From: CAYJHC01 sp964369465
GTDB lineage: Bacteria > Bacillota > Clostridia > Peptostreptococcales > Anaerovoracaceae
DNA length: 64,000 nt
Direction: 5' to 3'
Assembly: GCA_964369465.1 (NCBI GenBank)
Contig: CAYJEX010000006.1
Location: 1 to 64,000 of the forward strand
Below, piece by piece: positions 18,806 to 28,164 of the stretch (positions within the stretch are counted from its first letter, which is position 1; every line of letters starts with the position of its first letter). The notes under the pieces are model-generated. The model worked only from the letters and a program-made list of their open reading frames with translations. It was not told the origin of the DNA and searched no databases. The position numbers and the translations under genes are program-made.

Positions 18806-19882
18806 CTAAATCTCTAATCCACTTATTACTATACCTATTACTACAACTAGAGTAGCTATAATAGATATAATAAAAATGTTCATTATATGTTTCAAGACTT
18901 GATTAAATAATTTTTTCTTAGAATTTCTCATCAAAAAAGATCTCATATTACAGAAATTAAATATGTACAAAGTAATAGCTAAAATTATAGCTACACTTGT
19001 TGTTTTATACATGATTTGGTTCTCAGGTGAATATGGTATACCTGTTTCTGGGTCTGATACTTCCTGCGTAAGTATCATCAATATTAAACATATAGCAGAC
19101 AAAGCTCCTATGATTATTTTTAAATCGATTTTTATTTTATGGTGAATTTTCTTTACTGGGTTCTTCTTTTCCATTTCTAAATCATTTTTAAGTTTGCCTA
19201 TATTTCTATATCTTTTCTCTGGGTCTATTCTAGTGGCCTTTGTCACTATATCTCCAAACCTTCCTTCACATAGTTTTTCTTTAGGCACATTCCCTGTCAA
19301 AAGATAGTTCAGCGTAACTCCAATCCCATATATGTCTGTTCTTTCGTCTGATTGCATAAAACCATACTGTTCTGGAGCCGCAAATTCTTTTGTACCCATT
19401 AGTATAGTATCTTCTTTTTTCCCTTGTACATGTTCTTTAGCAGCATCATAGTCAATTAGTTTTATTATTCCTTCTGGTGTTAATATTATATTAGCTGGCT
19501 TTATATCTCTATGAATTATTTTAGGAGAAAAATTATGAAGGTTTTCTACAATGTCGCATAGTTGGCAAATGTAGTTAGAAACTTCTCTTTCATCTAGGGG
19601 GCCTTTTTCTCTTATTACTTGTTCTAAATTTCTGCCATTTAAATACTCTTCAACAACAATTAGTTTCGCCCCTTCTTCTCCCACAAAAAATATTTCTGGT
19701 ATTCCATAAATATTTTTGTTCTTTATTTTTAAGAAAATATCTTCGTTATACGTTTCCAGAATTTTTTTTACCCTAAGTTCTCCTGTTTCCATATGTTTAA
19801 CAAGAATAATGTTTTCACTTTCATCAAGGTGAGTTAATTCTTCATATAATGATAATTCATATTTTTCTTCTATTGATAACAT
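18806..19882 (-). CDS. membrane-anchored Ser/Thr protein kinase with atypical motifs
   Basis: A 358-residue protein with an N-terminal kinase domain (about 1-230) and three C-terminal membrane segments. The catalytic loop HRDIKPANI (D126) and the APE motif (AAPEQYG) are intact, and K39 is the likely VAIK lysine. The glycine-rich loop is not recognisable and DFG is replaced by DYD (144-146), as in a clade of small bacterial kinases; the metal-binding Asp is kept, so activity is likely. No PASTA repeats. It is divergent from a small HTH gene 84 bp away, which may be its partner. Confidence 0.88.
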   Translation of the reverse strand: MLSIEEKYELSLYEELTHLDESENIILVKHMETGELRVKKILETYNEDIFLKIKNKNIYGIPEIFFVGEEGAKLIVVEEYLNGRNLEQVIREKGPLDEREVSNYICQLCDIVENLHNFSPKIIHRDIKPANIILTPEGIIKLIDYDAAKEHVQGKKEDTILMGTKEFAAPEQYGFMQSDERTDIYGIGVTLNYLLTGNVPKEKLCEGRFGDIVTKATRIDPEKRYRNIGKLKNDLEMEKKNPVKKIHHKIKIDLKIIIGALSAICLILMILTQEVSDPETGIPYSPENQIMYKTTSVAIILAITLYIFNFCNMRSFLMRNSKKKLFNQVLKHIMNIFIISIIATLVVVIGIVISGLEI

Positions 19883-19966
19883 TACTTCTTGACCTTTCTA
19901 AAATATATATTACAATTATAACATAAGCACACAGTCTATAATGATAATATTAGAAAAGGGGAATGC

Positions 19967-20431
19967 ATGGATAAGGAATTACCAACAACAGATTTTTTGA
20001 ATGTTTTAGATAAGGTTTCTGACAAAAGCTCTTTAGATATTTATATCTCCAATTTAGGCGAACCTATTTCAAAGAAATCTTTTTTTAGCAATTATATAGG
20101 CTCACATAGCATATCTATGAAAGAGATTACAAAAAAATGTACTGGATTAATTTCTAAATCCTATATGTATGAAATTCTAAATGGTATAAAGATAAACCCT
20201 AGTAGAGATATGCTTTTAATACTTTGTATCGCTTGCCATATGAATAGCAAAGACACTAGGCGTGCCCTTTCTACCTACGAGCTCCCTTCTTTATATCCGA
20301 AAGCTCCAAGAGATGCTATAATCTTAACTTGTATTAATAATAAAAACTTTGATTTTGAATATATAAATGATACATTAGAAAGCTATGGTTTAGACTTGCT
20401 TCCAAGTCAATCAAGTTATAATAATGAGTAA
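19967..20431 (+). CDS. HTH-domain protein divergent from the kinase
   Basis: A 154-residue protein whose central part (about residues 50-100, with SKSYMYEILNGIKINPSRDMLLIL) has the pattern of a Cro/C1-type HTH: recognition helix followed by NPSRD and a hydrophobic helix. The remainder is unlike known ligand domains. A GGGG ribosome site precedes the ATG and a TATAAT hexamer lies at 19937-19942. The shared upstream region with the kinase suggests it regulates, or is phosphorylated by, the kinase (inference). Confidence 0.7.
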   Translation: MDKELPTTDFLNVLDKVSDKSSLDIYISNLGEPISKKSFFSNYIGSHSISMKEITKKCTGLISKSYMYEILNGIKINPSRDMLLILCIACHMNSKDTRRALSTYELPSLYPKAPRDAIILTCINNKNFDFEYINDTLESYGLDLLPSQSSYNNE

Positions 20432-20493
20432 ACCAAAAAAAGAATTTTGCCACTTCTGAAATATAGAATTTTTATCATCTCTGAAAAATTAAA

Positions 20494-20522
20494 TGGACCC
20501 TGCCAAATAATAGCAGGGTCCA
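20494..20522 (-). terminator. terminator of the ilv-leu operon
   Basis: A 10-bp perfect stem, TGGACCCTGC (20494-20503) with GCAGGGTCCA (20513-20522), is followed on the minus strand by TTTAATTTTT. It lies 11 bp past the leuB stop. Confidence 0.9.
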
Positions 20523-20533
20523 TCTTATGATTG

Positions 20534-21595
20534 TTATATATTATTGCAAATAACTTCTCCCATTTCAGAACAACTAATCGAATTTTCTTTACTCAAGTCA
20601 AATGTTCTATATCCGTCTTCTAAAGCTTTAGAGACTGCATTTTCTATTGTCTGTGCAGCTTCTATCTCACCTAAGGAATCTCTCAATAACATCGCCACAG
20701 ACAAAATACTTGCTATTGGGTTGGCAATGTTTTTCCCTGCGATATCAGGTGCCGAACCATGTATAGGCTCATATAGCCCAAGTGTTCCTTCTCCCATTGA
20801 TGATGATGCCAAAATTCCAATTGAACCTGAAATCTGAGCTGCTTCATCAGACAATATATCTCCAAATATATTGTTTGCTAAAACAACATCAAATTGTGCA
20901 GGGTCTTTTACAAGTTGCATAGCAGCATTATCGACTAGCATATTCGTCTGTTTTACTTCTGGATAGTCTTTTGCCATTTTTTCTACAACTTCTCTCCACA
21001 ATCTTGAATTTTCTAAAACATTAGCTTTATCTATGCTTATTAAATTTTTCTTTCTTCTCATTGCAAAATCGAAAGCAACTTTTGCGATTCTTTCTACTTC
21101 TGGAACTGAGTATGCGTCTGTATCATATGCCTCTTCAGAACCATTTTTGTCACGCCTTCCTCTTTCTCCAAAGTATATTCCGCCTGTAAGTTCTCTAACC
21201 ACTACAATATCTATTCCTTTTTCAGCAATATCCGATCTAAGCGGGCAAGCATCTTTTAATGATTGAAAAAGAACAGCCGGCCTTATATTCGCAAATAAAT
21301 TTAATTCTTTTCTGATTCTTAGAAGTCCTTTCTCAGGTCTAACATCGGGAGAAAGTTTATCCCATTTAGGGCCACCTACTGCACCTAATATTATAGCATC
21401 ACTTGCTTTGCATATATCAATTGTTTTTTGTGGGAGCGGATCTCCTGTTTCGTCATACGCCGAACCTCCAATTAGTGCTTCTTGAAATTCAAAATCAATA
21501 TTATGTTTTTCGCTTATTTTTTTTAAAACTTTTATTGTTTCATTAACTACTTCAGGGCCAATTCCATCCCCTTTTAGAACTGTTATTTTGTACAT
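20534..21595 (-). CDS. leuB: 3-isopropylmalate dehydrogenase
   Basis: A 353-residue NAD-dependent enzyme that oxidatively decarboxylates 3-isopropylmalate to 2-ketoisocaproate, the third leucine-specific step. KGDGIGPEV near the N-terminus, the substrate-binding arginines in LLRIRKEL, and the metal/NAD region SDEAAQISGS and EPIHGSAPDIAG mark the family. It is the last gene of the ilv-leu operon, followed by the terminator. An unusual 139-bp spacer separates it from leuD. AAGGA site before the ATG. Confidence 0.96.
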   Translation of the reverse strand: MYKITVLKGDGIGPEVVNETIKVLKKISEKHNIDFEFQEALIGGSAYDETGDPLPQKTIDICKASDAIILGAVGGPKWDKLSPDVRPEKGLLRIRKELNLFANIRPAVLFQSLKDACPLRSDIAEKGIDIVVVRELTGGIYFGERGRRDKNGSEEAYDTDAYSVPEVERIAKVAFDFAMRRKKNLISIDKANVLENSRLWREVVEKMAKDYPEVKQTNMLVDNAAMQLVKDPAQFDVVLANNIFGDILSDEAAQISGSIGILASSSMGEGTLGLYEPIHGSAPDIAGKNIANPIASILSVAMLLRDSLGEIEAAQTIENAVSKALEDGYRTFDLSKENSISCSEMGEVICNNI

Positions 21596-21734
21596 TTAAT
21601 TTTCCTTTTTATCTCATATTTAAGAAGTATTTGATTTGATCTGTTAATTAATGCCTAGGCAAAGAAGCTAACGTACATGCACGATTAGTCCATGTCCAAG
21701 ATTGCAAGCCTACACGAGAAGCGATTAGCCATGC
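21596..21734. repeat. intergenic repeat-bearing element between leuD and leuB
   Basis: This 139-bp gap inside an otherwise tightly packed operon contains a less AT-rich stretch (about 21650-21732). On the minus strand it has an imperfect direct repeat, ATGGCTAATCGCT and ATGGACTAATCGTG, and an inverted repeat ACATG/CATGT around 21673-21693. It includes TGTACGTTAGCTT, which resembles TGTACGTAGCTT in the tig-clpP gap, suggesting a dispersed element family. It has no credible coding potential. Confidence 0.4.
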
Positions 21735-22229
21735 TTATATCGCTTTGTTTTTTATTGCTGTTAATAATCCACCATTGTCTACAATTTTCTGTATGGCTTC
21801 TGGAAATGCTGGAATATCAAACTGTAAATTTTTGTTCACAATTTTCAAAACACCTGAATTCAAATCGAATTCTATTTCATCACCTTCAGAAACTGAATCG
21901 ACAAACTCAGGGCATTCTACTATTGCAAGTCCAATATTTATTGCATTTCTATAAAATATTCTCGCAAATGTTTTTGCAACTACAAGTGAAATTCCACTTG
22001 CTTTAATTGCAATCGGAGCATGCTCTCTTGATGAACCACACCCAAAATTTTTGCCACCAACCATAATATCTCCTACCTTAACTCTGCCTGCAAAGGTTTC
22101 ATCTATATCTATCATACAATACTGTTTCAGAACTTCAGGATCAGATGTGTTTAAATATCTTGCCGGGATAATAACATCAGTGTCAATATTATCTCCGAAT
22201 ATAATCGCTTTTTTATTTTCTTGTGACAT
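21735..22229 (-). CDS. leuD: 3-isopropylmalate dehydratase small subunit
   Basis: A 164-residue small subunit that pairs with LeuC to isomerise 2-isopropylmalate to 3-isopropylmalate. It is the aconitase swivel domain: DNIDTDVIIPARYL near the N-terminus, the central GKNFGCGSSREHAP substrate loop, and AKTFARIFYRNAINIGL. The short length matches archaeal/clostridial LeuD. Eleven bp separate it from leuC, with AAGGAG in the gap. Confidence 0.96.
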   Translation of the reverse strand: MSQENKKAIIFGDNIDTDVIIPARYLNTSDPEVLKQYCMIDIDETFAGRVKVGDIMVGGKNFGCGSSREHAPIAIKASGISLVVAKTFARIFYRNAINIGLAIVECPEFVDSVSEGDEIEFDLNSGVLKIVNKNLQFDIPAFPEAIQKIVDNGGLLTAIKNKAI

Positions 22230-22240
22230 TTTTTTCTCCT

Positions 22241-23497
22241 TTATACTCTTGGGTCTGATAACTTGCCTGTAATTGCGCTTTTTGCTGCAACATACGTACT
22301 GGACAAATACACTTCTGATTTTACATGTCCCATTCTTCCAACGAAATTTCTATTTGTAGTCGCAACACATCTTTCGCCTTCTGCCAATATTCCAGAATGT
22401 CCTCCTAAACATGGTCCGCAAGTTGGAGTTGATACAATTGCCCCTGCTTCTATAAATGCTTTTAAGTATCCTAACTCCATAGCTTCTAAATAAATTTTTT
22501 GAGTTGCTGGAATAATAATACATCTAACATTTTTATTGATTTTTTGTCCATTAAGAACTTCGAATGCTTCTCTCATATCTGACAACCTGCCATTTGTACA
22601 TGATCCGATTACAACTTGATCAATCTCTATCTCTCCAAATTGTTCTGGCGTCTTGGTATTTTCAGGAAGATGTGGGAAAGAAACTGTTGGTTGCAACTCT
22701 GCTAAATCTATAGTGATTGTTCTCGTATATTCTGCATCCTCGTCGGCTGTAAACTCTACGTATTTTAAGGATTTCTCATCCATATACTCTCGTGTTTTTT
22801 CATCTACAGGAAAAATTCCATTCTTTGCTCCTGCTTCTATTGCCATATTAGCTATACAAAATCTGTCATCCATCGAAAGGTTTTTCAGTCCTTCTCCGAC
22901 AAATTCCAAAGATTGGTAAAGAGCTCCATCTACGCCAATAGTTCCAATTAAATGTAATATTACATCCTTACCTGTAACAAATTCATTTGAAAAATTTCCC
23001 TTTATTTCTACTTTTATTGCCTCTGGGATTTTAAACCATGCTTTACCACGTGCCATACCAGCCGCCATATCAGTAGATCCTACTCCAGTTGAAAAAGCTC
23101 CAAGTGCACCGTATGTGCAAGTATGTGAGTCCGCCCCAATTATTACATCACCTGCTTTTACAAGTCCTTTTTCAGGAAGTAATGCATGCTCTATGCCCAT
23201 ATCTCCCACGTCATAAAAGTTAACGATTTCCTGTTCTTTAGAAAACTGTCTGCATACTTTGCATTGTTCAGCTGCCAATATATCTTTGTTTGGCGTAAAA
23301 TGATCCATTACTAGTGAAATTTTTTCTTTGTCAAAAACATCCGTCAATCCTGCTTTTTTAAATTCCTTGATGGCAACAGGTGCTGTAATGTCATTTGCCA
23401 ATACCATTGAAAGATTAGCCATAACAAGCTGTCCTGCTTTAACCACATCTAATCCAGCTGCTTGTGCTAGTATTTTTTGTGTCATCGTCATCCCCAT
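22241..23497 (-). CDS. leuC: 3-isopropylmalate dehydratase large subunit
   Basis: A 418-residue aconitase-family subunit carrying the [4Fe-4S] cluster that acts with LeuD. Cluster cysteines lie in VIGSCTNGR and in PTCGPCLGGHSG; GADSHTCTYG is the conserved early motif. I start at the ATG at 23497 (MGMTMTQKILA, the usual N-terminus), eight bases after GAGGAG, rather than a TTG two codons upstream. The length is that of the shorter, archaeal-type LeuC, consistent with its short LeuD partner. Confidence 0.96.
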   Translation of the reverse strand: MGMTMTQKILAQAAGLDVVKAGQLVMANLSMVLANDITAPVAIKEFKKAGLTDVFDKEKISLVMDHFTPNKDILAAEQCKVCRQFSKEQEIVNFYDVGDMGIEHALLPEKGLVKAGDVIIGADSHTCTYGALGAFSTGVGSTDMAAGMARGKAWFKIPEAIKVEIKGNFSNEFVTGKDVILHLIGTIGVDGALYQSLEFVGEGLKNLSMDDRFCIANMAIEAGAKNGIFPVDEKTREYMDEKSLKYVEFTADEDAEYTRTITIDLAELQPTVSFPHLPENTKTPEQFGEIEIDQVVIGSCTNGRLSDMREAFEVLNGQKINKNVRCIIIPATQKIYLEAMELGYLKAFIEAGAIVSTPTCGPCLGGHSGILAEGERCVATTNRNFVGRMGHVKSEVYLSSTYVAAKSAITGKLSDPRV

Positions 23498-23589
23498 AGT
23501 CAAATCTCCTCTTATTTGTTTTTATCAAAAAATATTGTTCGATTATTCATTTATTATTATATATTTTAAGGTTATTATTTTATTAAGCA

Positions 23590-25092
23590 CTATAACCCAA
23601 ATTTGTTTATTCCATTCAAATATGCTTTGATACTTGATTCTATAATGTCTGTTGAAACTCCTCTACCTGTGTATTGCTCGCCATCAAGGCCTAGTTTAAC
23701 AACAACTTCTCCTAATGCATCTTCACCACCTGTTACTGCTGTAATATGGTATGATATTAACTCAAAATCATTTTTAACAATTTTATTTATTGCCTTATAT
23801 GAAGCATCTATTGGACCATCTCCTATTGCAACTTTTTCTAATATTTTACCTTTTATATCCTTTACTTTTAAAACTGCAGTTGAAGTTATTAAATTACCGC
23901 TATTTATTACAAAACTCTCTAGCTGGTATCCTCCGCTTTCTTTATTTTCTTTGTTGCTGAGTAATGCCAAAATATCTTTATCTGATACAACCTTCTTCTT
24001 ATCTGCCAAATCCTTAAATCTAGCAAATAATTCGTTAATCTCTTCTTGTTCCAATTCATATCCTAGATTTTCTAATCTATGTTTAAAGGCATGTCTTCCA
24101 CTATGCTTACCAAGCACCATTTGCTTTTCAGGAATTCCTATATCTTCTGGTACCATAATTTCATAAGTTTCTTTGTTTGCCAAAACTCCATGTTGATGTA
24201 TACCTGATTCATGTGCAAATGCATTTGCTCCTGTTATTGATTTGTTTGCAGGAATAGGCATGCCTGTAATATTTGACACAAGCCTGGATGCTCTATAAAT
24301 TTGTTTTTTGTCTATTTCAGTTTCAAGATTAAATCTATCAGCTCTAGTTGAAAGTGCCATTACAAATTCTTCTAATGAAGCATTTCCTGCTCTTTCTCCT
24401 ATTCCATTAACTGTACACTCTACTTGCCTTGCTCCAGCAACAACACCTGCTATTGAATTTGCTACTGCCAATCCCAAATCATCATGGCAGTGCACAGAAA
24501 TAATAGCATCATTAATATTAGGCACATGTTTGTTTAAGTAGTTAATATATTCTGTAATTTCATCTGGAGTTCGATATCCTACAGTATCAGGAACATTAAC
24601 TACAGTTGCTCCACTTTTTATTGCAATTTCAACAACTTTTGCTAAAAACTCTTTATCACTTCTCATAGCATCTTCTGCTGAAAACTCTACATTAGGGCAA
24701 AGTCCTTTTGCATATTTAACCATTTCTTCTATCTGTTGTAGTACTTGCTCTGGTTTCATCTTTAGTTTGTATTCCATATGAATAGGACTTGTCGCTAAAA
24801 AAGTATGAATCAGTGGGCTATTTGCATATTTCACCGCATTATATGCAGTTTCAATATCTTTTTTGTTAGCTCTACAGAGGGATGCTACTGTCGAATCTTT
24901 AATCACCTTTGCTATCTCACTAACTGATTGAAAATCCATAGGAGAAGCAATTGCAAATCCTGCTTCAATTACATCTACCTTGAGTCTTTCTAGTTGCTTT
25001 GCCACCTCTAGTTTTTCGTCTAAATTCATGCTACAACCAGGCGCTTGTTCGCCATCTCTCAACGTAGTGTCGAAAATTCTAATCTTATCCAT
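23590..25092 (-). CDS. leuA: 2-isopropylmalate synthase
   Basis: A 500-residue enzyme condensing acetyl-CoA with 2-ketoisovalerate, the first committed leucine step. The N-terminal TIM barrel shows FDTTLRDGEQAPGCS and the metal-binding SVHCHDDLGLAVANS. After the linker, about residues 380-500 form the C-terminal LeuA regulatory domain that senses leucine (with GPIDASYKAIN). The ATG at 25092 follows AAAGG; a GTG three codons upstream is less well placed. It lies between ilvD and leuC. Confidence 0.96.
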   Translation of the reverse strand: MDKIRIFDTTLRDGEQAPGCSMNLDEKLEVAKQLERLKVDVIEAGFAIASPMDFQSVSEIAKVIKDSTVASLCRANKKDIETAYNAVKYANSPLIHTFLATSPIHMEYKLKMKPEQVLQQIEEMVKYAKGLCPNVEFSAEDAMRSDKEFLAKVVEIAIKSGATVVNVPDTVGYRTPDEITEYINYLNKHVPNINDAIISVHCHDDLGLAVANSIAGVVAGARQVECTVNGIGERAGNASLEEFVMALSTRADRFNLETEIDKKQIYRASRLVSNITGMPIPANKSITGANAFAHESGIHQHGVLANKETYEIMVPEDIGIPEKQMVLGKHSGRHAFKHRLENLGYELEQEEINELFARFKDLADKKKVVSDKDILALLSNKENKESGGYQLESFVINSGNLITSTAVLKVKDIKGKILEKVAIGDGPIDASYKAINKIVKNDFELISYHITAVTGGEDALGEVVVKLGLDGEQYTGRGVSTDIIESSIKAYLNGINKFGL

Positions 25093-25126
25093 CTCTGTCA
25101 CCTTTCATACGTATTCAATAAATTAT

Positions 25127-26755
25127 TTATTCTACGATAGCTCCTCTATCTGCCGAGGATACGTATCTAGCATACCTTTTTAAATATCCAGTCAAATTTT
25201 TGTTTTCTTTTATCTGTATTTCTTTTTTTCTTTTCTCGATTTCATCATTATCAATTAACAATTCAATACTGTAATTATTAATGTCTATATGGATTTCATC
25301 CCCATCCTTCACATAAGCGATAAGTCCACCTGCTGCTGCCTCTGGTGAAATATGTCCTATAGCTGCCCCTCTCGTTGCACCAGAAAATCTACCATCTGTA
25401 ATTAAAGCCACTTGACTATCTAGCCCCATTCCTGCGATTGCAGATGTTGGTGATAGCATCTCTCTCATTCCAGGGCCTCCTGCAGGTCCTTCATACCTTA
25501 TCACCACAACATTTCCAGCTTCAATTTCTCCGCCAAAAATTCCTTTAATAGCATCTTCTTCACTTTCATACACTTTTGCTGTACCCGTAAAATTGAGCAT
25601 TTCTGGTCTTACAGCACTTCTTTTTACTACAGCCCCATTTGGTGCTATATTTCCAAACAATACTGCAAGTCCACCTGTTTTTGTATATTCTTTAATTATT
25701 TGATTTTCTACAACTGTAACATTTTTCAAATTTTCTGCGACGGTTTTGCCTGTCACTGTAATTAAATCTGTATGCAACAAGTCTTCAATTTTTTTCATTA
25801 CAGCGTATATACCACCAACTTTATTTAAATCTTGTATGTGGTGAGGGCCTGCTGGTGCAAGCTTGCAAAGATTAGGGGTAATTTCACTTATCTCATTTAC
25901 TTTTTTTAGAGGAATTTTGATACCTACCTCGTTTGCAATAGCTGGTAAATGAAGTATTGAATTTGTAGAACATCCTAATGCCATATCAACTGTAAGTGCA
26001 TTTTCAAATGCTTTTTCTGTCAAAATATCACTAGGCTTTATATCTTTTTTTAGAAGCTCCATAATTTGCATACCCGCTGTTTTAGCTAGCCTTATTCTTT
26101 CTGCAAAAACTGCTGGTACAGTTCCGTTGCCTCTTAATCCTAATCCAATAGCTTCTGTCAAGCAATTCATTGAGTTTGCAGTAAACATTCCAGAACATGA
26201 TCCACAACCTGGACATGCAGTATCTTCGACTTCCAATAATTCTTGTTCTGATATTTTACCTGCCTTCACACTTCCTACGGCTTCAAATATAGAGTTTAAA
26301 TCTTTTCCATCTAGTGATAACATGGGGCCGCCCGAAATAAATATTGATGGTAAATTCAATCTTGCTGCTGCCATAAGCATTCCCGGAACAACTTTGTCAC
26401 AATTCGGGATAAAAATCAGTGCATCAAAGCAATGTGCCCTAACCATACTTTCTACAGTATCAGCAATTAGTTCTCTTGAAGAAAGTGAGTATCTCATTCC
26501 TTCATGCCCCATAGCCAGTCCATCACAAACACCAATAGTATTAAATTCCATAGGAGTCCCTCCATTCATGAGAACTCCTTCTTTTACAGCTTTTGCAATT
26601 GTCTGCAAATGAATATGTCCGGGGACGATTTCATTAAACGAATTAACAACACCTATTAATGGTCTACTTAGTGATTCTCCTGTATATCCCATAGATTTAA
26701 GCAATCCTCTTTTAGGTGCGTTTTCTAACCCTTTTGTCATTTTTTCGCTATTCAT
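25127..26755 (-). CDS. ilvD: dihydroxy-acid dehydratase
   Basis: A 542-residue Fe-S dehydratase that converts 2,3-dihydroxy-isovalerate or -methylvalerate to the corresponding 2-keto acid, shared by valine, isoleucine and leucine synthesis. Cluster cysteines are in FIPNCDKVVPGM and in DTACPGCGSCSGMFTANSM. The C-terminal GPAGGPGMREMLSPT and DGRFSGATRG motifs are intact. GGGAGG precedes the ATG. Oxygen-sensitive cluster enzymes of this type suit an anaerobe. Confidence 0.97.
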   Translation of the reverse strand: MNSEKMTKGLENAPKRGLLKSMGYTGESLSRPLIGVVNSFNEIVPGHIHLQTIAKAVKEGVLMNGGTPMEFNTIGVCDGLAMGHEGMRYSLSSRELIADTVESMVRAHCFDALIFIPNCDKVVPGMLMAAARLNLPSIFISGGPMLSLDGKDLNSIFEAVGSVKAGKISEQELLEVEDTACPGCGSCSGMFTANSMNCLTEAIGLGLRGNGTVPAVFAERIRLAKTAGMQIMELLKKDIKPSDILTEKAFENALTVDMALGCSTNSILHLPAIANEVGIKIPLKKVNEISEITPNLCKLAPAGPHHIQDLNKVGGIYAVMKKIEDLLHTDLITVTGKTVAENLKNVTVVENQIIKEYTKTGGLAVLFGNIAPNGAVVKRSAVRPEMLNFTGTAKVYESEEDAIKGIFGGEIEAGNVVVIRYEGPAGGPGMREMLSPTSAIAGMGLDSQVALITDGRFSGATRGAAIGHISPEAAAGGLIAYVKDGDEIHIDINNYSIELLIDNDEIEKRKKEIQIKENKNLTGYLKRYARYVSSADRGAIVE

Positions 26756-26828
26756 TATGTAATTCCTCCCCTAACTCATCCCATTTCAGTGGACATTTTG
26801 ATAAATTTCTAGCCGAATATATTTTGTT

Positions 26829-27824
26829 TTATTTACTTTCAGACCAACTCATCTTGTCTCTTAAAACTTTTCCTACTTGTTCAACTTGAAGACTTTGTTC
26901 TGCTTTTCTTCTATCTGCAAATGTAGGTCTTCCAGTTTCATTTTCGGCAATCCAAGCTTTTGCAAATGTTCCGTCTTGAATTTCTTCAAGTATTTTTTTC
27001 ATTTCTTTCTTTGTTTCAGCTGTTATAATTCTATCTCCTGCACAATAATCCCCATATTCCGCAGTATCACTTATCGAATATCTCATGTAAGAAAGTCCAC
27101 CTTTAACCACAAGGTCAATAATAAGTTTCATTTCGTGAACACATTCAAAATATGCACTTTCTGGCTGGTATCCTGCTTCTACTAGTGTCTCAAATCCTGC
27201 TTTCATTAGCGCTGTAACACCACCGCACAAAACAGCTTGCTCACCAAATAAATCTGTTTCTGTTTCTTCTTTAAATGTTGTTTCAAGGATTCCTCCTCTT
27301 CCTCCACCTACTCCTGACGCATATGCTAATGCAAAATCTTTTGCTTTTCCTGATGCATCTTGATGAACTGCGATTAAGCAAGGAACTCCTCTTCCTTCTT
27401 GATATTGACTTCTTACTGTATGTCCTGGCCCTTTAGGTGCGATCATAATTACGTCACATGTTGCTGGAGGAGTTATTTGTCCAAAGTGGATATTAAATCC
27501 ATGTGCGAATGATAAAATCATTCCATCCTTTAGATTATCTTTTACACCTTCATCGTATATTTTTTTCATTTTTTCGTCATTTACAAGCATCATAACCATA
27601 TCTGCTTTTTTTGTTGCTTCAGCTGTTGTGAAAACTTCGAATCCATCAGCTTTTGCTAACTCTGCACTTTTTGATCCTTCATAAAGTCCTATTATAACGT
27701 TCATGCCACTATCTCTCAAATTTTGCGCGTGTGCATGTCCTTGAGAACCATAGCCAACTATAGCTATAGTTTTTCCATCAAATAATTCTTGGTTACAATC
27801 CTTGTCATAAAACATTTTGCTCAT
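26829..27824 (-). CDS. ilvC: ketol-acid reductoisomerase
   Basis: A 331-residue class I enzyme that rearranges and reduces acetolactate or acetohydroxybutyrate with NAD(P)H. The Rossmann motif is VGYGSQGHAHAQNL; the metal-binding part shows the FGEQAVLCGG helix and E residues in the knotted C-terminal domain. I start at the ATG at 27824 (MSKMFYDKD), after AAAGGAG; the frame extends nine residues upstream without a good site. The gene follows ilvN. Confidence 0.97.
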   Translation of the reverse strand: MSKMFYDKDCNQELFDGKTIAIVGYGSQGHAHAQNLRDSGMNVIIGLYEGSKSAELAKADGFEVFTTAEATKKADMVMMLVNDEKMKKIYDEGVKDNLKDGMILSFAHGFNIHFGQITPPATCDVIMIAPKGPGHTVRSQYQEGRGVPCLIAVHQDASGKAKDFALAYASGVGGGRGGILETTFKEETETDLFGEQAVLCGGVTALMKAGFETLVEAGYQPESAYFECVHEMKLIIDLVVKGGLSYMRYSISDTAEYGDYCAGDRIITAETKKEMKKILEEIQDGTFAKAWIAENETGRPTFADRRKAEQSLQVEQVGKVLRDKMSWSESK

Positions 27825-27866
27825 TTTCTTTACTCCTTTTATTACATTCATAAAATATTTAGCTTA

Positions 27867-28106
27867 CTAAGCTTCTATTTGTTTAACACTAATAACATCA
27901 TATAATTTTTCTAATTGATTAATTATTTTTCCTTTTGATTTTTCATCAGCTTCAGAGACGATTATCATAACTGATATGCTTGGATCTTCTGTTGGGTGTA
28001 CATTTAAGCTATCAATATTGAATCCTCTTCTTGCATAAAGACCTGTAATTCTATTAAGAACTCCATATTGGTTTTCTACCATTAATTCTAACTTTAGCAA
28101 CTTCAT
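27867..28106 (-). CDS. ilvN: acetolactate synthase small subunit, ACT domain only
   Basis: A 79-residue protein consisting of one ACT domain: LMVENQYGVLNRITGLYARRGFNIDSLNV is the hallmark beta-alpha-beta start (positions 8-36). It gives end-product inhibition and stimulates the catalytic subunit IlvB encoded 58 bp upstream. Typical IlvH/IlvN proteins are about 160-170 residues with a second C-terminal domain; this one ends after the first, closer in size to enterobacterial IlvM. AAGGAGG site before the ATG. No frameshift is visible that would extend it. Confidence 0.93.
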   Translation of the reverse strand: MKLLKLELMVENQYGVLNRITGLYARRGFNIDSLNVHPTEDPSISVMIIVSEADEKSKGKIINQLEKLYDVISVKQIEA

Positions 28107-28164
28107 GACTTCCTCCTTTAATTTTAGGAAATTACCTCACAATAATTTTTTGTTACTATTCAAC

